Positions 1-5,142 of a stretch of 6,045 nucleotides of DNA are shown one piece after another; position 1 is the stretch's first letter, and each line of letters opens with the position of its first letter. A program made the position numbers and the translations under genes. This DNA is from Victivallales bacterium (lineage in GTDB: Bacteria > Verrucomicrobiota > Lentisphaeria > Victivallales > Victivallaceae). The stretch is taken from NCBI GenBank assembly GCA_019038735.1, contig JAHOYW010000006.1:1-6045 (forward strand), written 5' to 3'. Under the pieces are notes generated by a model. The model did no database searches. It was not told the DNA's origin and saw nothing but the letters and a program-made list of their open reading frames with translations.

Positions 1-478
1 GATTTGATTTGCCTGTGATATAAATTTTATTTGTTGCGGCTGCTAGAATCATTCCACCGCTTGCAATCGTGCCAGCGCTGAAAGTTGTTATGTCTTTTAT
101 CTTCGATGCTTCAAAAATAAAGTCAGCAAGCTCGAAAGTACCCTTAACCGCGCCGCCTGGTGTGTCCATATCAAGGATTATCCTTTCAATTCCAGAGTCA
201 TCTAAGGCGGTTTGTATGCTTTTTTGTATGTTTTTTGTGCTGGCTTCGTCGAAAAAGAAACTAAAAAAGGACATTCCAGGCGTCAATACTCCATGAATCG
301 GGATAATTGCAGCGCCGTTTTCTATCTCAAAGCGTGGTTTTTCCTGGTTTCGAGTCGCCATTAACGCCTTGAAATCAATCTTTTCACCCTTCATGTGATT
401 AATATATTCCCTGGTGATTTCTGTCAGCGTTCCCTGATCAGTCATCCAGGGTGAATTCAATAAACCTAGTATTTTCAT
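1..478 (-). CDS. Head maturation protease, S49/ClpP-like (lambda gpC type), 5' part only
   Basis: This is the N-terminal 159 residues of a phage serine peptidase that in this family cleaves head proteins during prohead maturation; the reading frame runs open off the left edge. The ATG at 476-478 overlaps the portal stop as ATGA, with a GAGG ribosome binding site four bases upstream (483-486). Residues 57-64 (AAIIPIHG) form the first beta strand of the fold. Residues 101-109 (ILDMDTPGG) match the same segment of lambda gpC as I remember it. The segment TIASGGMILAAAT (137-149) carries the expected nucleophile Ser140, with the usual SGGY written SGGM. The catalytic lysine and any scaffold protein nested in the 3' half would lie outside the window. 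Family assignment is firm; the lack of the C-terminus is only the window edge. Confidence 0.93.
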   Translation of the reverse strand, partial: MKILGLLNSPWMTDQGTLTEITREYINHMKGEKIDFKALMATRNQEKPRFEIENGAAIIPIHGVLTPGMSFFSFFFDEASTKNIQKSIQTALDDSGIERIILDMDTPGGAVKGTFELADFIFEASKIKDITTFSAGTIASGGMILAAATNKIYITGKSN

Positions 479-2064
479 GCAACCTCTTCAAGTTCGTCTG
501 GGTCGATTATTTCTTCAATTCCTTTTTCTGCTCTCAATTCGTTTTCTCTTTTGATCTGATCATTTACCCGCAAAAAATCCTTACCCTGTGTTTCTGATGT
601 GATAGCCGTCAGACTCTTGACACCCATTTTATTATTAAGCTCGTTTGCTTTTGCTTCCTGCAGTTCATTAAATGCCGGGCGCGTCGGTCCAGTCCATTGG
701 TTGTAACCGCTTCCCTGAAATGCTTTTTTAATTCGATCATCTAAAAAATATCCAGGCGCATCAAGCATACCTCTGTAAATAACCTCATCAAGAAACGCCT
801 CATAAGTGGGTTGGCAGAGTCCTATTGCCATATCAGTACGCTTTGCAAGGAAATAAAGCCAAGCCTCCATAATTTCGCCGCGACTCGCTGAGTAACTTTT
901 ATCAAATGAAAGCAAAATTAAACTTCTGGGCACACCGACCGCAGCGCCGATTTCTGCAACCATCGCTTTGAAATACGGCTCAAATAAATGATTTGGCCGG
1001 TTTGGATCAAATGATTCAAAATTAGTTCCTGCATCGCCCCTAACTATTGAACCATGCCCGAGGGTCAATTTGTCATTTGCTGAAGGCGCGCTTGGATCAG
1101 TCGGCGCTGTTTTTTCTTCCTGAGTTGATGAAGGATCGCCGGTAATAATAATTGTATAAAAGCTATTGATCACCGCCGCCAGCAATTCAGCATTTGAAAG
1201 CCTACCGAGCTGAATCAATTTATCTACGACTGTTCCGAGTACCGGGATTCCCCTGGTTTGACCTGGCCGGATCTGGTTAAAATGTTGTAAGATATTCCGG
1301 CGCCCGGTTTTTTCTCCAAAGATTCGCCGTTCTATCCAGCTTACTTCGGTTATTGTGTTTGAATAGTCACCCGGTGGCTTGTTTGAAATCCATATTTTCG
1401 AAGGCGCGCCGTCTGAATCTTTTTCAATCCCTTCAGTTAGTTTTGCAGTGTCCTGGCCATAGTCTTTATTACTTACCCTTTCACTTTCCAAGGTCTGAAG
1501 TTTTAAGCGATAATCCGAGCCCTTCCTTTCTTTATCGGTGAATAACGTGAAGCAATCCCCGCCTTCAAGAAATGATTGAAGTGTTAATAATGTTTTTTGT
1601 TGAAAGTTTTGAATTCTTGATAAATCACTTTCTGCTGATTCCGACCATGCCCGCCACAATGAGTCAGCTTCATCCTGCCAAGCCGCCGCGCGTTGATCAT
1701 CCCAACCCAAAAGTTTCGAATCAATTTGTGGGTGAAGCGTCAAACCCCTGGCACCAACTGAATGATCACAGATTCGATTTATTAATGCCCTGGCCACTGG
1801 TGAGTCCCTGACTAATTGCCGGACCCTTTCGACGATTGTTAAACGTTCGCCCCAATTTACTGAACTGTCGGCATCGGTAACACTTGTAATATAATTATCA
1901 AATACAGCGCCGGTTTTTTTTGCAGATGCATAGCCGCCGCCAGCCATTGACATTTTTACTCGATCAACATAGCGATTATATGCCCATTTGGGAGAAATAC
2001 GCGCCGCTACCTTATCAATAATATTCGGCATCAATGCCGATTCAGATGGTTTTTCAACTTTCAT
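475..2064 (-). CDS. Phage portal protein, lambda gpB family
   Basis: The portal forms the dodecameric ring at one head vertex through which terminase pumps DNA and to which the tail connectors bind. The 529-residue length is close to lambda gpB (about 533). Family signs in order: a tryptophan-rich N-terminal part (QRAAAWQDEADSLWRAW, about 125-140), SFLEGGDCFTLF (164-175), a RGIPVLGTV segment (about 271-279) leading into the long helix DKLIQLGRLSNAELLAAVINS, then FEPYFKAMVAEIGAAVGVPRS and SYSASRGEIMEAW (390-402), and a C-terminal charged helix. I chose the ATG at 2062-2064, which overlaps the gpW stop as TGATG. A TTG at 2065-2067 directly before it is possible, but it has no ribosome binding site of its own. 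There is no Shine-Dalgarno for either, so translation is probably coupled to gpW. The downstream protease gene overlaps by four bases. Confidence 0.95.
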   Translation of the reverse strand: MKVEKPSESALMPNIIDKVAARISPKWAYNRYVDRVKMSMAGGGYASAKKTGAVFDNYITSVTDADSSVNWGERLTIVERVRQLVRDSPVARALINRICDHSVGARGLTLHPQIDSKLLGWDDQRAAAWQDEADSLWRAWSESAESDLSRIQNFQQKTLLTLQSFLEGGDCFTLFTDKERKGSDYRLKLQTLESERVSNKDYGQDTAKLTEGIEKDSDGAPSKIWISNKPPGDYSNTITEVSWIERRIFGEKTGRRNILQHFNQIRPGQTRGIPVLGTVVDKLIQLGRLSNAELLAAVINSFYTIIITGDPSSTQEEKTAPTDPSAPSANDKLTLGHGSIVRGDAGTNFESFDPNRPNHLFEPYFKAMVAEIGAAVGVPRSLILLSFDKSYSASRGEIMEAWLYFLAKRTDMAIGLCQPTYEAFLDEVIYRGMLDAPGYFLDDRIKKAFQGSGYNQWTGPTRPAFNELQEAKANELNNKMGVKSLTAITSETQGKDFLRVNDQIKRENELRAEKGIEEIIDPDELEEVA

Positions 2065-2294
2065 CAAGTATCAATTATTGTTTGTTGACTGATTATCAAG
2101 CCGCCGGTTGTGCCCGCTGCCAATTCCTTCAATTTTTTATCGTAGAAATCAAGCCGTTCCGCTATTTCCTCAGCGTCGGCCCTCGTAAAACTTCTGATTC
2201 CTATCGAATATGATTGACCTGCAGCAACCGCAATGTCAGCGGCTAACCATCTATCAAAACCCGCTTGTGCTTTTTCGACTGTCCAACCTGACAT
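2064..2294 (-). CDS. gpW-like head-completion / head-tail joining protein
   Basis: This is a 76-residue protein directly before the portal gene, the slot occupied by gpW in lambda. gpW binds the portal after packaging and prepares the head for tail attachment. The sequence has the small helical pattern of this group: WTVEKAQAGFDRWLAADIAVAAGQSYSI (4-31), a linker, then SFTRADAEEIAERLDFYDKKLKELAAG (35-61). It resembles the DUF6148 branch of small phage proteins (WLAAE-type helix, GQSY, then RSLTRADL) as I remember it, more than lambda gpW itself. The ATG at 2292-2294 has only a weak GGA at 2303-2305 upstream, and the U-tract of a terminator-like hairpin ends 13 bases before it. Its transcript must therefore pass that hairpin. 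The stop shares its last base with the portal ATG. Function is inferred from position and helix pattern. Confidence 0.8.
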   Translation of the reverse strand: MSGWTVEKAQAGFDRWLAADIAVAAGQSYSIGIRSFTRADAEEIAERLDFYDKKLKELAAGTTGGLIISQQTIIDT

Positions 2295-2307
2295 TTATTT
2301 TTTCCAT

Positions 2308-2346
2308 AAAAAAAGGCGCGTCAATTTTTCATCAACACGCCTTTTT
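2308..2346 (-). terminator. Strong intrinsic terminator just upstream of gpW
   Basis: Arms 2336-2346 and 2310-2320 form an 11-bp stem around a 15-base loop; six of the pairs are the GC-rich core and five are A-U at the base. The minus-strand transcript then ends in seven U residues (2314-2308). Read as minus-strand RNA the stem has a tolerated G-U pair, while the plus-strand RNA would have an A-C mismatch, so the minus strand is the working direction. It sits inside the late gene cluster, 13 bases before the gpW start, leaving no room for a promoter between. Expression of gpW, portal and protease therefore needs read-through or antitermination. Confidence 0.8.
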
Positions 2347-2364
2347 ATGTCTTTTCAAAAACAT
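2332..2364 (-). CDS. Putative 10-codon leader peptide overlapping the terminator
   Basis: ATG at 2362-2364 opens a ten-codon frame reading MFLKRHKKAC, ended by TGA at 2332-2334. An AGGTG ribosome binding site at 2370-2374 lies five bases before the ATG, better than the site of gpW itself. The frame covers the whole 5' arm of the terminator (2336-2346) and stops in its loop, so a translating ribosome would keep the hairpin from forming. That is the geometry of translational attenuators. No run of one regulatory amino acid is obvious, though five of ten residues are K, R or H. So short a frame can arise by chance, and this call rests on position and the ribosome binding site only. Confidence 0.35.
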   Translation of the reverse strand: MFLKRHKKAC

Positions 2365-2365
2365 T

Positions 2366-2400
2366 GGTTCACCTAGTGAGATTTTTTCACTCTCTGAACC
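2366..2400 (-). promoter_or_regulatory. Leader hairpin masking a ribosome binding site
   Basis: On the minus strand GGTTCA (2400-2395) pairs with TGAACC (2371-2366), and AGTGA (2391-2387) pairs with TCACT (2379-2375). They are separated by a 3x3 internal loop and closed by a seven-base A-rich loop. A second GGTTCA at 2406-2401 makes a tandem direct repeat and gives an alternative pairing partner. The 3' side contains the AGGTG binding site of the ten-codon frame, so folding should reduce its translation. If the promoter just upstream is used, transcription would start near 2395-2398 and the outermost pairs could be lost. The pairing is seen; the regulatory role is inferred. Confidence 0.45.
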
Positions 2401-2403
2401 TGA

Positions 2404-2432
2404 ACCATATTTATATTAATTCACCTTGTCAA
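2404..2432 (-). promoter_or_regulatory. Sigma70-like promoter in the gap before gpW
   Basis: A perfect -35 box TTGACA (2432-2427) is followed after exactly 17 bases by TATGGT (2409-2404), which matches four of six bases of TATAAT including the key first A and last T. The spacer is AT-rich. It faces the gpW-portal-protease genes, and a start near 2395-2398 would give a transcript of about 90 bases ending at the terminator at 2308-2346. The -10 box is imperfect and no start site is known. Confidence 0.45.
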
Positions 2433-2453
2433 CCCCTTTTGTCAAAATTGTCA
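2426..2453 (-). repeat. Three copies of TGACAA around the -35 box
   Basis: On the minus strand TGACAA occurs at 2453-2448, 2444-2439 and 2431-2426 (TTGTCA on the plus strand), start-to-start distances 9 and 13 bases. The third copy is part of the -35 hexamer. Three identical hexamers within 28 bases, at a putative promoter in a non-coding gap, could be binding sites for a phage regulator. Local AT-richness makes chance possible. Confidence 0.4.
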
Positions 2454-2467
2454 GTTTTGTTATTTTA

Positions 2468-2686
2468 TCAGGTCTTATCATTGAGATATTTTTGATAATT
2501 ATTTTCTGTCAATTCCTCGCTCTTTCTAATTTTGTTATTTTCGTTTCTGATATCAAGCCAGGCACGTTTCCAGATTTTAGCATCAGCGGCCTTTCCGCGA
2601 ATCAATTTCAATGTTTCATACCTGGCTCGGAATCTTTTTTCTAGTTTTTCGAGTGCGTCCTTTTCTGTGTATGGAATATGTGTCAT
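2468..2686 (-). CDS. Small basic protein of unknown function, terminase-coupled
   Basis: A 72-residue protein rich in Lys, Arg and Glu, probably almost entirely helical (EKDALEKLEKRFRARYETLKLIRG, residues 8-31, then KIWKRAWLDIRNENNKIRK, 37-55). The ATG overlaps the large-terminase stop as ATGA (2683-2686), and the upstream AAGGGGTG gives a good ribosome binding site at about 2692-2698, so it is very likely translated. It has no signal peptide, membrane segment, cysteine pair or motif that I recognise. Its slot between terminase and gpW/portal suggests a packaging or head accessory role, but nothing in the sequence shows this. It is the last gene before the leader region with its terminator and may end the terminase transcription unit. 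Confidence 0.75.
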   Translation of the reverse strand: MTHIPYTEKDALEKLEKRFRARYETLKLIRGKAADAKIWKRAWLDIRNENNKIRKSEELTENNYQKYLNDKT

Positions 2687-4542
2687 ACCGTCACCCCTTT
2701 TGAAATAACCCTTTTCCCTGTTGACTTATTGCCCGTTCCCCCGGCTTTATTCCAATCAATAAAAGATTGCCAGTTTATTTTTTTGTATTCCCTGAACGCC
2801 AATAAAAAAGCCGCGCTTGAATAAATATGGCAATCAAGTGCTTCATTCCTGGCGTGTGCATGTGGCTTTTCAAATATTCCCTTATCGTTTGGTTTCTCAA
2901 CTGTTAGCTGTCTGAACCATCGCTCAGAAAAACAAGGCTTGTCTGAAAAATGTAAATTACCTTTGCCTTCTGTGTGTCTTTCGAGTAAATTATAAAACGC
3001 TGCCTTTTTTACATTAACTAATAATCCCCAGCTTTCAAAATCATCTAAATCTTTTGTTGAATTCTGAATGAAATTGATATTTGCTGCAGTCGAGCCCTTG
3101 CCAAATATACCAAAAACAGCCTGGAAGTAATGCGGCTTTACATTTATTATGAAATCTTTCGGGTATTCTTTTAAAAATCCCAGATCAATAGCCATTGAAT
3201 AAATCGGTTGATCGGTTCCGTGAATGTTTTTATAGGTTTTATTCAGTAAAAAATCTTCTAATTGGTTCCAGCATGATCCCTCTTGCCCTAATTTAATTCT
3301 GGGATCGCCTGAAAATCCAACATGCTCAATGAAATAAGTATCGTTTTCGCCGTGTCCGCAAACCTGACATTCCAATCTATCGTCTTGAACGTCGACACCG
3401 GCTGTTAATATCACACAATTCTCTGGCAATGGATCAAGGCTTTCCCTGGTATCGAATAAAATAGAATGCTTGATTGTTTTTCCAACCCTTCGCTTCCAGG
3501 GTCGGGCTTGTTTGCTGTTTCGGTGTCTGATCTTTTCCGAGTTGTCGCCCTCCTCATCATAAACCTTACAAGCTGAAAGCCAATCCTTTGCATATTGTTC
3601 AAGTGGATAACCAAGCAATGAATAAAGCGAGCTTACGCGATAACCCTTCGCTAATTTGTCGAGCCCTTTAGCTGTCGGCCTATACTCAGCGTTTTGCAGT
3701 GCCTTGTGCTTCTGGTCTTCATAGATTTTATGCCCGCAATCCGTATTTTGGCACAAGATATAGGGCTCATCAGTTATTAAATAATCCTTATGTGGGATCA
3801 CAAGGTTTTCAAATTCCCAGACTTGTGGATAGTTACACTTAGGACAAAAAACATAGAAGTGGTTTTGATCAGTTTTCTTGAATGCAGGCCAGATTATTGA
3901 CTCACCCTCGGCCCTGGGTGATGAATTAATAAACGCTTTGTAGTCCCCAAATCTGCCGCTTACCCTATCCAGCAATAATTTAAGCGGGTTGCCTTCCCCC
4001 ACTTTTTTATTCTTACCAGTTGTGCCGCCAATATTCATTGCAAATCTATCGGCGTCATCGACAAGCAAAACAGCTGCAGATATTTTTGCATAGCTGGTTC
4101 CGCTGGCGCCGCCCCTTGCAATCAATGAGGCGCCCGGCCATTTCTTAAATAAGTATGGGTCATTTTTCCGGCCGACCCTTTCAAGTACATCTGAAATATA
4201 TTTATTGGCCTCAATCGTTTCTGCAAGTTCATCCTTTGCCCAGGAAACTGCCATCTCCTTAACTGCATGCATAGCTAGAATCGGCCCGCGCAAATGGCAG
4301 TCAATTCTATAAGCGATCAGGATCAAATTAGCGGTTGACTTAGCAACCTGAGTTCCACAAGGAAAATAGATTTCTCGGGTCGGGCTCTGTGGACTTAATT
4401 CATATAGTATTTCTTTAATGTGCGGTGTGTAAGTTAAATCAATTAAGCCCTGCATTTTGGATGAAGCCGGAAGGTGGAAACGATTGACAGCCCATTTATC
4501 AATTGTAATATTCGGGTCGGGTTGAATTGCCCTGCAGTTTAT
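2683..4542 (-). CDS. Terminase large subunit, GpA family, apparent ATA start
   Basis: This is the ATP-driven packaging motor and cos-cutting nuclease that docks on the portal. From an ATA at 4540-4542 it gives 619 residues; lambda gpA has 641. Residues 9-20 (PDPNITIDKWAV) align with the lambda segment RPEPQTAVEWAD, so the frame upstream of the first ATG (4453-4455) is coding. ATPase: Walker-A-like GTQVAKST (63-70), Walker-B-like VLLVDDAD (158-165). Cysteine pairs at 233/236 and 264/269 form a zinc-binding knuckle. The nuclease has Asp384 (ILTAGVDVQDDR), Asp453 (MAIDLGF) and Asp570 (RNEALDCHIY, matching lambda RNEALDCFVY). No ATG, GTG or TTG precedes 4455 in frame. The ATA overlaps the small-subunit stop as TAATA, and an A9 run just upstream offers a -1 shift instead. 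Odd points are Ala before the Walker lysine and Asp where DE is usual. Family is certain, start is not. Confidence 0.93.
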   Translation of the reverse strand: MNCRAIQPDPNITIDKWAVNRFHLPASSKMQGLIDLTYTPHIKEILYELSPQSPTREIYFPCGTQVAKSTANLILIAYRIDCHLRGPILAMHAVKEMAVSWAKDELAETIEANKYISDVLERVGRKNDPYLFKKWPGASLIARGGASGTSYAKISAAVLLVDDADRFAMNIGGTTGKNKKVGEGNPLKLLLDRVSGRFGDYKAFINSSPRAEGESIIWPAFKKTDQNHFYVFCPKCNYPQVWEFENLVIPHKDYLITDEPYILCQNTDCGHKIYEDQKHKALQNAEYRPTAKGLDKLAKGYRVSSLYSLLGYPLEQYAKDWLSACKVYDEEGDNSEKIRHRNSKQARPWKRRVGKTIKHSILFDTRESLDPLPENCVILTAGVDVQDDRLECQVCGHGENDTYFIEHVGFSGDPRIKLGQEGSCWNQLEDFLLNKTYKNIHGTDQPIYSMAIDLGFLKEYPKDFIINVKPHYFQAVFGIFGKGSTAANINFIQNSTKDLDDFESWGLLVNVKKAAFYNLLERHTEGKGNLHFSDKPCFSERWFRQLTVEKPNDKGIFEKPHAHARNEALDCHIYSSAAFLLAFREYKKINWQSFIDWNKAGGTGNKSTGKRVISKGVTV

Positions 4543-4544
4543 TA
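4540..4544 (-). other. TAATA stop/start junction between terminase subunits
   Basis: The small-subunit stop TAA (4544-4542) shares its last base with an ATA codon (4542-4540) in the large-subunit frame. The geometry copies the TGATG junction between gpW and portal (2066-2062), with the final G of ATG replaced by A. There is no Shine-Dalgarno in front. AUA is a very rare start codon, so this may be a coupled weak start, a start lost by mutation, or a sequencing error. Confidence 0.5.
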
Positions 4545-5126
4545 AGTCAAGTGAAGCAGAAGTTTTTTTTTAATTGTTTCATCATCGATGTTCTCATAAC
4601 CATCGATAATAGATTTCAATATGCGGTGGGTTTCATCTCTTAGAATTTTAGTTGCTTCATGATTTGAATCCGACGCCCTTATTTTTACAGCAACCCTATC
4701 AGATAAGGCCTGAATCTCATCGCGCACCTGACGCCATAAAGTAAAAGACTTATCTTCAATATCAGCCTTTGAAAGCAACTCGCCAAGTTTGACCTCGTTC
4801 GCAATGCGGTCCTTTTCGGCTTTATGGAATGCTCCATGTTTTTCTATGGTCGCCCTCGATTCTAACAGAGTTAACGGTTTCGAAAAGTCCAAATCCTTAT
4901 CTCCCTTATTATTCTTTTCATCTTTTTCGGATATCCGTTTGCCTGTTTGTACTTTCTCAACGCCTTTTGGTTTCGTGTTGAAATATTCGGCCAAGCTTTC
5001 CTCTTCAATCATCACTCTATTTTTTATTTTTATGGCCCTTATCTTTTCCTTTTTTATTAACTTTTGGAAAAATTGCCTTGACCTATCGTACTTGACCGCG
5101 GCCTCTTGTATTGGGATTCTATTCAT
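4542..5126 (-). CDS. Terminase small subunit, Nu1-like, DNA-binding
   Basis: The small subunit binds the cos region, recruits the large subunit and positions the cut. From the ATG at 5124-5126 it is 194 residues, close to lambda gpNu1 (181). Residues 1-47 (RIPIQEAAVKYDRSRQFFQKLIKKEKIRAIKIKNRVMI) fit a winged helix-turn-helix of the Nu1/excisionase kind. A Lys-rich linker follows (about 51-80), then a long helical region (about 83-180) with RIANEVKLGELL and WRQVRDEIQAL, where Nu1-type proteins dimerise and touch the large subunit. A TTG at 5151-5153 would add nine residues and overlap the HNH gene by 11 bases. I prefer the ATG because the HTH begins there, although neither start has a clear ribosome binding site. 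The C-terminus is encoded over an A9 run that may allow fusion to the large subunit. Confidence 0.83.
   Translation of the reverse strand: MNRIPIQEAAVKYDRSRQFFQKLIKKEKIRAIKIKNRVMIEEESLAEYFNTKPKGVEKVQTGKRISEKDEKNNKGDKDLDFSKPLTLLESRATIEKHGAFHKAEKDRIANEVKLGELLSKADIEDKSFTLWRQVRDEIQALSDRVAVKIRASDSNHEATKILRDETHRILKSIIDGYENIDDETIKKKLLLHLT
4563..4571 (-). other. A9 slippery run near the 3' end of the small terminase gene
   Basis: Nine A residues on the minus strand encode KKK in the small-subunit frame. A -1 slip here, by the ribosome (A AAA AAA heptamer) or by RNA polymerase, enters the large-terminase frame, which is open from 4569 because a TAA at 4572-4570 closes it just before. The result would be one polypeptide of about 814 residues joining both subunits. 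No strong downstream pseudoknot or stem is evident, only a weak GGG/CCC pairing around 4519-4533. Confidence 0.4.
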
Positions 5127-5128
5127 AT

Positions 5129-5142
5129 TGCAACCGGTTGCA
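5129..5142. repeat. Perfect 14-bp palindrome at the small-terminase start
   Basis: TGCAACCGGTTGCA is its own reverse complement. It begins one base past the HNH stop codon (5143-5145) and ends two bases before the preferred small-terminase ATG (5126). It could be a dimeric protein site, part of a cos-type recognition region (lambda cos lies just before nu1), or an RNA hairpin limiting initiation, though with no loop the RNA stem would be short. A role is not shown. Confidence 0.5.

Noticed and set aside
69..296. 75-residue plus-strand frame opposite the protease gene
   Set aside because: It is antisense to the clear S49 motifs ILDMDTPGG and TIASGGM, so it is a shadow.
2321..2332. Three-codon MKN frame restarting at TGATG in the terminator loop
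   Set aside because: It is too short to mean anything; the TGATG is likely chance.
2373..2408. 11-codon minus-strand frame (MVQVQRVKKSH) before the ten-codon leader frame
   Set aside because: Its ATG lies in the putative -10 box, so it could only be made from a longer transcript, and its AAGGTG is 13 bases away. Its TAG does touch the next binding site, but support is too thin.
3411..3614. 67-residue minus-strand frame inside the large terminase
   Set aside because: It overlaps the terminase in another frame, with no family likeness or ribosome binding site.
4519..4533. Weak GGG/CCC stem downstream of the A9 run as a frameshift stimulator
   Set aside because: Three pairs around an AT-rich loop are too weak; slippage, if real, would have to rest mainly on the A9 run itself.
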